Source of the DNA: JANMCE01 sp963791625
GTDB taxonomy: Bacteria; Actinomycetota; Acidimicrobiia; Acidimicrobiales; Ilumatobacteraceae
Direction: 5' to 3'
Length of the DNA: 64,000 nucleotides
Assembly: GCA_963791625.1 (NCBI GenBank)
Contig: CAWBTA010000006.1
Span: 1,736,001 to 1,800,000 of the forward strand
Part shown: positions 26,778 to 37,242 of the stretch, piece by piece
Position numbering within the stretch: position 1 is the first letter of the stretch
How the letters are laid out: each line of letters opens with the position of its first letter
The notes under the pieces: generated by a model
The model's database searches: none
What the model was told of the DNA's origin: nothing
What the model saw: only the letters and a program-made list of their open reading frames with translations
Translations under genes and position numbers: made by a program

Positions 26778-27779
26778 CTACTTGGGCCCGCGGCGGCGCT
26801 CGCGGGTGCTCTTGTTCACCGTGGGAGCTTGGTTGGCCAGTGGCCCGATGCGAGAAACGATGGTCTCGATGGTCGGGCGAGCATCAGCCCAGCGCCGGTC
26901 GACGGCGACGCGCATGGCCTGCAGATGCTCGGGCGATGTGCCGCAACAGCCACCAACAATGCGTGCCCCGGCGTGCACAGCCAGCTCGACGTAGGAGGCC
27001 ATCAACTGCGGTGTTCCGGAGTAGACGACTTCGGTGCCCTTGAAGAACGGAACACCGCAGTTACCCTTCGAGATATAGGCCGTTTCACGGTCGTTCTGGG
27101 TCATCTCCAGGAGCGACACCAGAATGTCCGATGCGCCCACGCCGCAGTTGGCTCCCATGGCGATAGGTGCGGGGTCAAGACCTTCGAACACCGCTTTCAG
27201 ATCGCCGGGCATGAGGCCCATCATGGTGCGACCTGCGGTATCGAACGAGCAGGTTGCGATGTACGGCATCCCCATCGCAACGGCCGCTTTCGAGGCCGCG
27301 CGAATCTCCTCGGGCGATGACATCGTTTCGATCCAGGCGACATCTGCTCCGCCCGCTTTGAGCCCAGCAATTTGGACGGCGAACGATGCCACGGCACTGG
27401 CTTCGTTCAGGGCGCCCATAGGCTCGAACAATTCACCCGTCGGCCCTACCGCTCCGGCTACAACGACTGGCCAGTCAACCGCGTCGGCGACCGATCGGGC
27501 CAGCTCGGCGGCGCGCTTGGCAATCTCATAGACGCGGTCCTGTGCGTTGTGCAGCTTGAGACGCTGTTGGTTGCAACCGAAACTATTGGTGAGGATGATG
27601 TCGGCACCTGCATCGACAAAGCTCTGGTGGAGCGCCTTGACCCGGTCGGGCTGATCGAAGTTCCAGAACTCCGGTGGCTCGCCCGCCTCCAGGCCGGCAG
27701 CGAAGTAGTTGGTGCCCGTTGCTCCGTCTGCCAGCAGCACTCGACGTTCGGCGAGCAATTCCGCAAGAGATGCGCGCAT
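26778..27779 (-). CDS. Homocysteine S-methyltransferase (betaine-homocysteine-methyltransferase-like)
   Basis: 333-residue TIM-barrel, zinc-dependent methyltransferase. The zinc ligands are recognisable as Cys in GANCGVGA and the Cys pair in GGCCGTSPEH, and the substrate loop DGATGTNYF is present. It moves a methyl group from betaine, S-methylmethionine or a similar donor to homocysteine to make methionine. Being last in the sarcosine-oxidase operon argues for betaine as donor, which would also yield dimethylglycine for the neighbouring dehydrogenases. ATG at 27779 overlaps the soxD stop by one base (TGATG). Confidence 0.85.
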   Translation of the reverse strand: MRASLAELLAERRVLLADGATGTNYFAAGLEAGEPPEFWNFDQPDRVKALHQSFVDAGADIILTNSFGCNQQRLKLHNAQDRVYEIAKRAAELARSVADAVDWPVVVAGAVGPTGELFEPMGALNEASAVASFAVQIAGLKAGGADVAWIETMSSPEEIRAASKAAVAMGMPYIATCSFDTAGRTMMGLMPGDLKAVFEGLDPAPIAMGANCGVGASDILVSLLEMTQNDRETAYISKGNCGVPFFKGTEVVYSGTPQLMASYVELAVHAGARIVGGCCGTSPEHLQAMRVAVDRRWADARPTIETIVSRIGPLANQAPTVNKSTRERRRGPK

Positions 27780-28018
27780 CAAGACTCCAGAATGTGGTCG
27801 TTGGTGGTATCGCGTTGCAGGGTGAGCCAACGGCGACAGCCAGCGTGGTGGAACCAACGCTCGGTGGACGGGCCCTTCAGATTGTCGAAGAACCACACGT
27901 AGTCGAGGTCACGTTCGTCGGGGTCGGTGACGTGATCGGGCACCGTCGGGAGTTCGCCGCCGAAACGGTACTCGTCCACGGGACGGTCCCCACAGTTGGG
28001 GCAGGTGATCCAGAGCAT
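27779..28018 (-). CDS. soxD: Sarcosine oxidase delta subunit
   Basis: 79 residues, the usual size. Zinc-binding pattern CPNCGDRP, with His-His and Cys in WFHHAGCRRW, is diagnostic of SoxD, the small structural subunit of heterotetrameric sarcosine oxidase. One-base overlaps on both sides show tight coupling to soxB and the methyltransferase gene. Confidence 0.93.
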   Translation of the reverse strand: MLWITCPNCGDRPVDEYRFGGELPTVPDHVTDPDERDLDYVWFFDNLKGPSTERWFHHAGCRRWLTLQRDTTNDHILES

Positions 28019-29226
28019 CAGCGGGTACCCGTCGATCCCTGGTCGGCCATGGCGTGATCGGCCGCGAAACGGGTGAGCGCGAACGGCGCGATCAGATCGG
28101 GCGTCGAGCCGGTGGCAATCAGTTCGGCCATGGTTTCCCCTCCGGCGGGAATGCCCTTAAAGCCCCAGGTACCCCAGCCGGTCGTGACCAGGAAGCCATC
28201 GACACCGGTGAAGCCCATGATGGGTGAGAAGTCGGCCGACACATCGCAGATGCCCGTCCACTGCCGCAGGATGCGCAGGTCCCGCATGAACGGCAGATGA
28301 TAGGTGAGCTTGCTGGCAACGCTGCCGAGATTCGGGAAGGTGGACTGCTTCGAGTAGCTCGGCTGCGATTCGAATTCGGCGCCGGCCAGCATCTGACCAC
28401 GTGCCGTCTGCGACACGTAGGTCAACAGCTCAGACGACGACACGATGGAGCCGAGCGACTGCGCGTAGGCGTTCGTCACGAACGCCTGCAGCGGGTGGGT
28501 TCGAACGGGCAGCCGCACCCCGGCCATGTTGGCAATGGTCGTCACGTTGCCGCCGACGGCGGACATCACGACACCGGCCGAGATGGGGCCGTTATTGGTC
28601 ATCACGCCCGTGACCCGATGACCGTCGTTGAGCAGGTCGGTGACGGTGGTGTTCTGGTGAACGTGCACACCCCTGCGCATTGCACCCTGGGCGTACGCCC
28701 ACACCACACGATCGTGCCGTGCCGTAGCACCACCAACGTGATAGCTGGCGCCTCGCACCGGAAAGCGACCGCCGCCTGTGATGTCGATCAGGGGGCAGAT
28801 CTTCTTTATGTCTTCTGGCCCGACGATTTCGGTGTGGGTGCCGAGCGCCGAGTTCATAAGCGCGCGGGACCGTTCCTGCCGCATACCGGTTTCGGTGTGC
28901 GCCATCCAGAGCAGGCCCTTGGTGTCGTGCATGATCCAGCAGCCGGTGTCGTCCTCCAGCGTCTTATAGAGATCCACGGAGTGCTGGTAGAAACGGATGG
29001 CTTCGGGAATGCCATAGTTCGCGCGGATAATCGTGGTGTTGCGACCCGAGTTCCCCGAGCCGATGTAGTTCGCCTCGAGCACCGCTACGTTGGTGATGCC
29101 GTGCTGGGTGGCCAGGTAGTAGGCGGTACTCAGGCCGTGACCGCCACCGCCGATGATGACCACGTCGTAGCTGGTCTTGGGCGCGTGCCACGTGAGGTCG
29201 AGCAGGGTTTCTACGAACTCATTCAC
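28018..29226 (-). CDS. soxB: Sarcosine oxidase beta subunit
   Basis: 402 residues. FAD-binding motif VVIIGGGGHGLSTAY at residues ~21-35 and the ARHD motif in the region that carries the covalent FMN histidine of known beta subunits. Oxidises sarcosine to glycine; the methyl carbon goes to tetrahydrofolate via the alpha subunit. Full length. Overlaps the gene upstream by 8 bp and soxD by 1 bp. Confidence 0.93.
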   Translation of the reverse strand: MNEFVETLLDLTWHAPKTSYDVVIIGGGGHGLSTAYYLATQHGITNVAVLEANYIGSGNSGRNTTIIRANYGIPEAIRFYQHSVDLYKTLEDDTGCWIMHDTKGLLWMAHTETGMRQERSRALMNSALGTHTEIVGPEDIKKICPLIDITGGGRFPVRGASYHVGGATARHDRVVWAYAQGAMRRGVHVHQNTTVTDLLNDGHRVTGVMTNNGPISAGVVMSAVGGNVTTIANMAGVRLPVRTHPLQAFVTNAYAQSLGSIVSSSELLTYVSQTARGQMLAGAEFESQPSYSKQSTFPNLGSVASKLTYHLPFMRDLRILRQWTGICDVSADFSPIMGFTGVDGFLVTTGWGTWGFKGIPAGGETMAELIATGSTPDLIAPFALTRFAADHAMADQGSTGTR

Positions 29227-29641
29227 CGATGCGCTCCTGCAGTTCGTGGGCGTACGCGGCGTTGGTCATCAGCAGCACCCTGTCGGTGGTGATCCATAGT
29301 TTGGTCGGCACGTTGGCAACGAGACCCTGGGTGAACGAGCGGGGAACGATGGGAAGTTCCCAATCGATGTGGGGTCGTATCTGTCTGTCAAAGTCTTCCA
29401 TCGTGAACCACGCACCGTGGAAACCTGATTCTTCCTCCACGATTGCGTGGGGATCGTCAATGGGCGACTCGGGCGGCACGTGCCCGAAGACGAAGACATC
29501 GTCGAGAGCGAAGCGCAGCAGACGTGGGTGGAAGAACTTCTTGTCCCCAAGATCGGATGGATCGTCGAGAGCAACGAAGGCATCAAGAGCCGAAACGGTC
29601 GACACGATGCGGTAGCCGGGGATCATCGAGAACTCAGGCAC
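29219..29641 (-). CDS. soxG: Divergent sarcosine oxidase gamma subunit
   Basis: About 140 residues, in the exact position of soxG between alpha and beta genes and overlapping both (8 bp each). Only weak resemblance to SoxG is visible by eye: RLLRFALDDVFVFG and, near the C terminus, TQGLVANVPTKLWITTDRVLL, which correspond to the last strands of the GcvT-like gamma fold. GTG at 29641 or ATG at 29626 are both possible. Identification rests mainly on context. Confidence 0.6.
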   Translation of the reverse strand: MPEFSMIPGYRIVSTVSALDAFVALDDPSDLGDKKFFHPRLLRFALDDVFVFGHVPPESPIDDPHAIVEEESGFHGAWFTMEDFDRQIRPHIDWELPIVPRSFTQGLVANVPTKLWITTDRVLLMTNAAYAHELQERIGE

Positions 29642-31853
29642 GGGCGCGCGCTCCCTCGTGATCGAAGAAGGGAGTATCAACCACGGTGGCGGATCGGCCA
29701 CCGATCTCGACATGGGTGATGAGGTTGCCGTCGAGCGATGCGCCCTTCTTCAGCCAGCCGAGCATGATCGCTTTGCCCAACGTTGGCGACGTGAACGTGC
29801 TGGAGACGTGGCCGTGGATCTGGCCGTCGACCATGATCGGCGTACCTTCCACCGGGGCATCGCCATCCATCTCGAAACCGTAGAGGCGGCGTTGATCGGG
29901 CAGCTTGGCGGTGCGTTCCAGAGCGGCTCGACCGATGAAATCAGGCTTGGACATCTTGACCGCCCAGTCCATGTTGACTCTGCGGGGTGTCGTGTCCATC
30001 TCGGTGTCCATGCCGACGATGATGTGGCCCTTCTCCAGGCGCAGACCGAACAGGGTTTGCAGACCGTGCGGCCTGATGCCCATGTCGGCGCCGGCAGCCA
30101 TGAGCGCCTGCCAGAGTTCGGCCGATCGTTCGACCGCGTGATGCAATTCGAACGACGACTCACCGGTGAACGACAGGCGCATGATGTGGCACTCGATGCC
30201 CGCAACGAGGCCGTGTTGGTGCTGCAGGAACTTGGGCGGATTCTCGACGCCGACTCGCTGCAACAGTTCGCCGGCACGAGGCCCGGTGACGTTGATTGCG
30301 GCGAGCGACATGGTGCGGTCGAGCACGCGCACGTCGAGGTTCCACGTCTCGATCCAATCCCGCACGAACGCCTCGGCATTGGCCGCGCCGCCGGAAGTGA
30401 ACGTCAGCACGAATCGGGTGTCGGTCTCACGGCAAACCATGCCGTCGTCGATGATGTGACCACGCTCGTTCAACAGCAGCACGTACCTTGAACGGCCCGG
30501 CTTGATGTCGGCGATCGTGGTTGGGTAAAGACGTTCGAGCAGTTCGACGGTGTCGGGCCCGTCCACGATCATCTTGCCAAGGGTGCTGACGTCGCCGAGC
30601 GATACGGCGTTGCGCACGGCGTGATACTCGCCTTCGTGATCGCCGTAATTCCACGGTCGCCACCAGTTGCCGAAGCGGTCGAGGTTGGCACCGGCTTTGA
30701 CGTTTTCCTCGTGGAGCGCCGTGCGACGGAACGGCTCGGGGTGCGCCCCCGCACCGGCCTCGGCCAGAGTGATCTGCCGACTCGCCGGGCGTGCCGTGAA
30801 CATCTCGGGGGTTTCACCACTGCGTTCGGCTACGTAGCTGCGCAAGTATGGACCGCATACTGCGCCCTGACAGGTGCCGGTTCCGGCGAGGCTGGCGCGC
30901 TTGATGAGTTCGAGTTCGGTGAAGCCCTTGTCCCACACCATGTTGAGGTCGTCGACGCTGGTCTTTGCACACGGGCACACCATGCCGCGATCGGGGCATG
31001 GCGGCAGGGCGAACTTCTGCGCTGCGGGGCCGACGACGGTGACGTGTTCGTCCTGCGTCATCCTGAGCAGGAGATCCCGTGGTGAAAAGCCCACCCCCAC
31101 AACAACGCTGTCGCAGGGATGAGCGTCCTGGTTGCCGTCGGCGTCTTCTGTGACGACAGCGATCACGTGACTCTCGCCGATGAACGCTACGACGGTTCCT
31201 TCGACGTGTCGACCCGGCATATCGATTCCGGTGCCGCCAATGGCGACGAGATTTCCCAGATCGACGCTGGCCGCCTTGAGTTTTCGAGCGGCTGACGGCG
31301 TGTAGATACCGGCCAGCGAGGCGCCCTCGCAGACGGGGTGCAGCTCGGCCGCGCCGGTGGCGATGATGACGTCGTTCGCCCGCAGGTGCAGCATGCCGGT
31401 TGCGGTGCGGACAATGACCGTGGGGCCGCCGTAGACACCGACCACTTCATTGCCGTCCCTCGTATCGAGGATGGTGACCAGGCGCCCGGCATCGTCACCG
31501 TCGACGGCAGCGGCCGCTCCCCCACTGTCACCGGCGCCGATGACCACGAGGTCGGCCGTCTCCCGTCGGACTGGGATGTGAGCGAACTGCTGCCGGGTCT
31601 CGGTGCTGTCGAGCGCCGCTATCGGCGGGCCGCCGATGGCGGGGTGTCGTCGCACGGTTTGGCCATCGGTCGCTCCCACCTGGCAGGTGCGCACGAACGC
31701 CGTGCCGTCCACCTCTGCCACGCAGTTGCCGCAATCGCCTGCAAGGCAAAGCATGCCGCCATGCAAGGGGTGCTGCCCGTTGCGCACGATGGCAATGGCG
31801 ACCGAATCCCCCTCGACAAAAGCCAGTTGCTGCCCGTCAACCGAAATCGTCAT
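29634..31853 (-). CDS. soxA: Sarcosine oxidase alpha subunit, compact form
   Basis: 739 residues: N-terminal 2Fe-2S/Fer2-like domain with Cys36, Cys41, Cys44 and Cys57, a shortened NAD/FAD-binding region (VVIGAGDSGG, about residue 100), the SoxA linker with CPCAKTSVDDL and a Cys pair in GTCQGAVCGPY, then a GcvT domain (about 390-640) and GcvT C-terminal domain. It channels the methyl carbon of sarcosine to tetrahydrofolate as methylene-THF. Most alpha subunits are about 950-1000 residues; the shortening falls in the nucleotide-binding folds. Confidence 0.88.
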   Translation of the reverse strand: MTISVDGQQLAFVEGDSVAIAIVRNGQHPLHGGMLCLAGDCGNCVAEVDGTAFVRTCQVGATDGQTVRRHPAIGGPPIAALDSTETRQQFAHIPVRRETADLVVIGAGDSGGAAAAVDGDDAGRLVTILDTRDGNEVVGVYGGPTVIVRTATGMLHLRANDVIIATGAAELHPVCEGASLAGIYTPSAARKLKAASVDLGNLVAIGGTGIDMPGRHVEGTVVAFIGESHVIAVVTEDADGNQDAHPCDSVVVGVGFSPRDLLLRMTQDEHVTVVGPAAQKFALPPCPDRGMVCPCAKTSVDDLNMVWDKGFTELELIKRASLAGTGTCQGAVCGPYLRSYVAERSGETPEMFTARPASRQITLAEAGAGAHPEPFRRTALHEENVKAGANLDRFGNWWRPWNYGDHEGEYHAVRNAVSLGDVSTLGKMIVDGPDTVELLERLYPTTIADIKPGRSRYVLLLNERGHIIDDGMVCRETDTRFVLTFTSGGAANAEAFVRDWIETWNLDVRVLDRTMSLAAINVTGPRAGELLQRVGVENPPKFLQHQHGLVAGIECHIMRLSFTGESSFELHHAVERSAELWQALMAAGADMGIRPHGLQTLFGLRLEKGHIIVGMDTEMDTTPRRVNMDWAVKMSKPDFIGRAALERTAKLPDQRRLYGFEMDGDAPVEGTPIMVDGQIHGHVSSTFTSPTLGKAIMLGWLKKGASLDGNLITHVEIGGRSATVVDTPFFDHEGARARA

Positions 31854-31904
31854 GGTCAGATCCTTACCGCTCGGCCGGGGACAGTCATATCGATCGGCCT
31901 CACG

Positions 31905-34344
31905 TCAGCCGCGCATGCGGAGGCCAGCGGGGTCGAAGATGGGCTCGAGTTGGAGACGGGCGGGGCGACGAACCCCGATGATTTCGATCTCGAGGCCGGT
32001 GGTATCGGGGTCGAGCAGCTCGGCAGGGATGTAGCCCATGGCGAGCGACACCTTGGAGTTGTGGGCATAGCCGCCCGACGTGATCCAGCCGACGACCTTG
32101 TCGTTGTGCCAGACCGGCTCGTCGCCAATGACATCGGCCGCATCGGCGCCGGTGCCAACCTCGACCACGAAGGTGACCAAGCGACGATCTGGGCCTTTGG
32201 CCAGCTCTGCTTCGTACGCGGCGCGGCCGATGAAGTCGTGATCGAGCTTGATGTAGTGCTTGATGCCGGCTTCGAGCGGGGTGTAGATGGGGCGGTACTC
32301 ACGAAACCAGGTGCCGAAGTTCTTCTCGAGGCGAAGTGACATGAGCGCTCGGAATCCGAAGAGGCCAATACCGTGCGGTTCGCCCGCTTTCATGAGCGAG
32401 TCGTACAGCGCGCACTGGTATTCGGGCGTCGACCCAGATTTCGTAGCCGAGGTCACCGGAGTAGGTGATGCGGCCGACCATGGCGGGCACCATGCCCACA
32501 TCGACTTGGCGGAAGTCCATGAACTTGAAGTCGTTGGTGAGGTCGGTATCGACCAGAGTCTGTAGCACCTCGCGCGCCTTCGGTCCGGCGATGGAGAGGC
32601 CGACTAAACCGAGCCCATGCACCTTGAACTGCACGCTGCCGTCAGTGGGCATGTGGGCAAGGAACCAGCGGCTGTGGTTGATCTCGGCCGACTGGGATCC
32701 GAAGAGAAAGAACTGATCCTCGGCCAGCCGGGCGACGGTGAATTCGCCCTCGATGCGACCGGCCGGGTTCAGCATCGCCGTCAGCACAATGCGGCCAACC
32801 TTCGGCATGCGGTTCGTGAGCATCGACGACAACCAGGCCTCGGCCCCACTGCCGGTCACTTCGTACTTAGCGAAGTTCGAAACCTCGGTGAGACCGACAC
32901 GCTCGCGCACGGCCTTCACTTCTTCTGCCACGACATCGAAGGCGTTGGAGCGATGGAAGGTGACGTTCTCGTGCGGGTCTTCGCCGGGCTTCTGGAACCA
33001 CAGTGCATGCTCCAAACCGAACGACGCGCCCCACACTGCGTTGGCCTTGTCGAGGCGTCCGTGGATGGGCGTCATGTGCAGTGGACGTGCGCCCGCGAGT
33101 TCTTCGTTGGGGAAGGTGATGCGGAAGCGGCGCGCGTAGTTTTCGCGCACCTTGGCGTTGGTGTACTGCAGCGTGGCGTAGTCGCCGTAGCGGGCGACAT
33201 CCATGCCCCACACATCGAGCCCGGGTTCACCGTTGGTCATCCAGTTCGCCAGTGCCAGGCCGACGCCACCGCCCTGCGAAAGACCGGCCATCACCGCGCA
33301 GGCCACCCAACAGTTGCGGATGCCGCGCACCGGACCGACCAGCGGATTGCCGTCGGGCGAGAACGTGAAAGGCCCGTTGATGACCGTCTTGATGCCGGCG
33401 GTAGCCATGGCTGGATAGTGCTGGAAGGCGACCTCCAACTCGGGTGCAATACGATCAAGATCTGGCGTGAGCAGACGTTGCGAAAAGTCCCACGGGGTGT
33501 GCTTGGGCGACCAGGGCACGCACGCCTGCTCGTAGGTGCCCAGTAACATGCCGCCACCCTCCTGTCGGATGTAGATCTCACCGCTGAAGTCGAGCGCCAT
33601 CGGCATCTCCTTGCCCGTCTTGGCCACGTGGGCGGCTACTTCGGGCATGTCTTCGGTGAGCAGGTACATGTGTTCCATGGCCAAGACGGGCAGTTCGATG
33701 CCGACCATGCGGCCAACTTCCCGTGCCCACAATCCGCCCGCGTTCACGATGTGTTCGGCGTGAATTTCGCCCTGCTCGGTGATGACATCCCAGGTGCCGT
33801 CGGCGCGTTGGTTGAGCGCGGAGACCCAGTTGTTGCGGTAGATCTCGGCGCCCTTTTGCTTGGCGCATTCGGCGTACGCCCACGTGACACCGCTGGGGTC
33901 GACGTGGCCTTCAACCGGGTCGTAGAGCGCACCGATGAAGTGACTGTGATCCATCAGCGGGAAGAGTTCCTGCGCCTCCTTACTGGAGATGAGTTCGAGG
34001 TCCATACCCAGGTAGCGGCCACGAGCGACGGCCATGCGGAGCCAGTCCATCCGCTCGGGCGTGTCTGCCAGCATGAGCCCACCGGGCAGGTGGATGGAAC
34101 AGTTGCGACCCGACTGCGCCTCGATCTTTTTGTAGAGCTCGATGGTGTACTGCTGCAGCTTGGAAACGTTCGGGTCACCGTTCAACGTGTGCATGCCGCC
34201 GGCCGCATGCCAGGTGGAGCCGGAGGTGAGTTCCTTGCGCTCGACAAGCACGAGGTCGGTCCACCCGGCCTCGGCCAGGTGATACAGCACGCTGGCGCCG
34301 ACCACTCCTCCACCAATAACAACAACCTGCGCTGACGTTTTCAC
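31905..34344 (-). CDS. Sarcosine/dimethylglycine dehydrogenase with GcvT domains (one-base insertion near 32430)
   Basis: About 812 residues after removing one extra base near 32430. N-terminal DAO/FAD domain with VVVIGGGVVGASV and the STWHAAG motif, whose His carries covalent FAD in mammalian dimethylglycine and sarcosine dehydrogenases, then FAO_M, GcvT and GcvT C-terminal domains. Oxidatively demethylates an N-methylglycine and loads the carbon on tetrahydrofolate. The GTG at 34344 has GGGGA 9 nt upstream. Before the break the frame reads SGDLGYEIWV; the next frame resumes with PEYQCALYDSL as in the family. Lies 67 bp after the MttB gene and 51 bp before soxA. Confidence 0.85.
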
Positions 34345-34411
34345 GTACGTGGTTCCCCTTCGTGTGGCCCGGCCGAGCCGACGGTCAATGATTCCAGAGT
34401 TCTCATGGGTG

Positions 34412-35969
34412 CTAGAAGTCCGTCGGGACGCCGCCCTCGGCCTTGCGGCGGGCAACGAACGCTTCGAGTTCTTCCCTGATGGCGCTGTCGAGTGGCGGTG
34501 GTTCGTAGGCGGCCAGCATCTGCTTGTAGACGGCGTTGGCCTTGCCAGCGGTTTGCGGGCTACCGGCTTCCTCCCACGTTTCGTAGTTGCGCCAGTCGGA
34601 CAGCATCGGGTGGTGGAAGGCGGTACGGAATCGCTCCTGCGTATGACCGACGCCGAAGAAGTGTCCGCCGGGCCCAACCTCTTTGATGGCATCGACGGCA
34701 AGCTCGACGTCGTTCACCACGATGGGGTCAAGGAAGGCTGACACCATCTGTAGAAGTTCGGCATCAAGCACGAGCTTTTCGAAGCCAGCGTGCAGGCCGC
34801 CTTCCATCCATCCGGCGCCGTGCATCATGAGGTTCACGCCGCCCATCACCGCGCCCCAGATAGAGAACACCGACTCGTACGCGGCCTGCATGTCGAGGGC
34901 ATTCGCGGCGCACACGTTGCTGCTGCGATAGGGGAAGCCGTAGCGCCGGGCGAGTTGCCCGCCGACCATGGCGGTACGCATGTATTCGGGGGTACCAAAC
35001 GCTGGCGCGCCCGATTGCATGTCGACGTTGGAGGTAAAACCGCCGTACACCGCCGGGCTGCCGGGCCGCACGATCTGCGTGAGCGCTATGCCGGCCAGGG
35101 CCTCGGCATTCTGCTGCGCAAGTGCGCCGGCCAGCGTGACCGGGGCCATGGCGCCCGACAGCGTGAACGGCGTGAGCACCACAACTTGGTTGCGGGCCGA
35201 GTATTCGAGGATGCCCTGCAGCATCGGCACGTCGAGGCGCAGCGGCGACGACGAGTTGATGATGGTGAAGATTGACGGCTCGTTGTCGATCTGCTCATCG
35301 GTGCGACCACGCGCGATGCGCACCATCTCCAGGCAATCCTGATTGCGCTGCCGCCCGAGGCTGTACGCGTGGATGGGTTTGTCGACGAGCGTGAGCGCAT
35401 CGTAGGTGGCGTCGAGGTGTCGAACCGAGGCATGAATGTCGATCGGCTCCACCGGATACCCGCCGAGGAAGTGGACCGTGTTGAACATCTGACTCAGCCG
35501 CAGCAGATCCTGGTAGTCCTGCCGGTTGCCCACCCGGCGACCACGGTCCATGTCGAACACATTCGGCGCGGACGCGACCGACCCGAACGCCATCCAGTTC
35601 CCGCCGATCTGCAGATTGTGCGCCGGGTTCGTTGCGTGCAGCGTGAACTGCTTCGGGAACCGTCGTGATCTTCTCCAGGATCAGGTCCGGGTCGAACCGC
35701 ACCCGATCACCCTGGACATCGGCACCGGCCTGCTTCAACATGTCTCGCGCTTCGGGATCGAGGAAGTCCATCCCGATCTCTTTCAGGATGCGCAGCGACG
35801 CTAAGTGAATGTGCTCGAGCTCGTCGGCACTCACGACCTCCGTCGGCGCATATCTCAGCCTGGGCTGCGCGTACGGTCGCTGCTCAACCGCCCGCACTTT
35901 CCCACCCGTATCAACCCGTCCACCACGCCTGCGCCGAGTTCCCCCATCATCCTCAGCCATGGCTCCCAC
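34412..35969 (-). CDS. MttB-family (non-pyrrolysine) corrinoid methyltransferase, copy 1 (one-base insertion near 35656)
   Basis: About 518 residues after removing one C from a CCC run near 35656; two overlapping frames otherwise split it. Member of the trimethylamine methyltransferase (MttB) superfamily. There is no in-frame TAG, so it is of the MtgB-like branch that demethylates quaternary amines such as glycine betaine rather than trimethylamine. Recognisable: LRILKEIGMDFL, QIGGNWMAFG, SSPLRLDVPML, GGVNLMMHGAGWMEGGL. The N terminus is Arg-rich (GGTRRRRGG). Heads the operon with the dehydrogenase and sarcosine oxidase genes. Substrate inferred from context. Confidence 0.85.
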
Positions 35970-36005
35970 TCCCCAGTCGACGTGCCTCAGAACGCTACTC
36001 GCCCG

Positions 36006-36034
36006 ATCCTATCCCAGTACGATCGTGTCAGGAA
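36006..36034 (-). promoter_or_regulatory. Candidate promoter of the minus-strand MttB/sarcosine operon
   Basis: Read on the minus strand: TTCCTG, a 17-nt spacer, and TAGGAT, located 37-65 bp upstream of the MttB start. It lies within the 105-bp gap after the Rieske gene. Weak match to a housekeeping promoter. Confidence 0.35.
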
Positions 36035-36074
36035 TACCGAGCGAGGTTGCCCCGCTCATCCGAACGGTTCTGGG

Positions 36075-37178
36075 TCAGCCCTCGCGTTCGAGGCGGTCTT
36101 GGAGGAGGCGGCGGAACTGCAGGACGGCCTTGTCCATACCGAGGGCCAGCATCGGTGCGTCGGGGTCAAGCTGGATGGTTTCGTACTGCGCGCTGATCAT
36201 CTGACGATCCTCCTCGAATGCCGCGAGCAGACCCTGATACATCGTCTCGGCCACTTCGTCATCGCCATGCCCGACGCGGTGCGACTGTTGAAAGAAGTAG
36301 TGCGTACTCGTCTCGGTTTCGGGCGTGACGGTCTGGCAACTGTGAAGGAGCACAGCCCGACTCATGTCGTCCTCGGCGTCGTGGATCGGCCGGCCACCCG
36401 AGTGCATCAGCAGCGTTCCCGGCAACACGAAGTCGTAGATGAACCAACGGTCGATGTTGGAGTCGAACTGACGAAAGCGGTTGTAGAACGGTGACGGCGG
36501 CACATCATGGATACGGCGCGATACGTGCACGCCCATCTGTGGCCACGCCTCGTTCGGGCCCGGCGTGACGTCGATCGTGGGCACAGCGAGAGCGATCAGC
36601 GGCGACCCGCCGAGGGTCTTTTCGTGCACATAGCTGAGGTGCGAAAAGTCGAGCAGGTTGTCACAGATGAGCAGGTACGGCGTGTCGTACTTCATGTAGC
36701 CGGGCCGGTAGTTCCAGTCAGGATCATCATTCGAGAAGTTGTCCGGCAGCAGGGCCTCGTCCGCGGCTGCCGGGTCGCCCATCCACACAAACACCCACTT
36801 GTTCTTCACGACGACCGGATACGACTTCACCCGTGCCCGGTCTGGGATTTTAGCGATGCCCGGTGCCTCGATGCAGACGCCGCAAGGATTGAACTTCAGG
36901 CCGTGATAGCCACAGCGAACATCGTCACCTTCTCGCCGACCTTTCGAAAGCGGCGCGAGCCGATGCACGCACCGATCCTCCAGCGCGACCAGTCCGCCAG
37001 TGGCGCGCATAACGAGAATGGGTTCCCCCAGCACGGTGCGATGAAACAGGTCGGCCGAATCGGCCGCCGGTACCTCATGGTCCCACGCGATGACATACCA
37101 GCAGTCCCGCAGCCAAGCGCTGTGGGCAGCTGCCGCCCTGGCCTGTCGATCAGCTTTAGGAAGTGGAAGTAGCGCCAT
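36075..37178 (-). CDS. Rieske non-heme iron oxygenase (VanA-like)
   Basis: 367 residues. N-terminal Rieske 2Fe-2S domain with Cys70-x-His72 and Cys89-x2-His92 (CVH and CGYH), then a catalytic domain with the mononuclear iron motif DNLLDFSHLSYVHE. It resembles vanillate O-demethylase oxygenases, which remove methyl groups oxidatively. No reductase partner lies nearby. Its position upstream of the MttB operon on the same strand suggests another demethylation step, perhaps an aerobic alternative. The ATG at 37178 is preferred to a TTG 14 codons upstream; neither has a good SD. Confidence 0.85.
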   Translation of the reverse strand: MALLPLPKADRQARAAAAHSAWLRDCWYVIAWDHEVPAADSADLFHRTVLGEPILVMRATGGLVALEDRCVHRLAPLSKGRREGDDVRCGYHGLKFNPCGVCIEAPGIAKIPDRARVKSYPVVVKNKWVFVWMGDPAAADEALLPDNFSNDDPDWNYRPGYMKYDTPYLLICDNLLDFSHLSYVHEKTLGGSPLIALAVPTIDVTPGPNEAWPQMGVHVSRRIHDVPPSPFYNRFRQFDSNIDRWFIYDFVLPGTLLMHSGGRPIHDAEDDMSRAVLLHSCQTVTPETETSTHYFFQQSHRVGHGDDEVAETMYQGLLAAFEEDRQMISAQYETIQLDPDAPMLALGMDKAVLQFRRLLQDRLEREG

Positions 37179-37242
37179 GTGCGGAGTGTAGAACGAACGC
37201 TTCGTCTCGGAGCTCGGCAAGCTCGTCGGGTGCCAGGTTCAG

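Noticed and set aside
34412..35969. Pyrrolysine-type MttB with an internal amber codon
   Set aside because: The break is a +1 shift in a CCC run, not a TAG readthrough. Neither MttB copy has an in-frame TAG.
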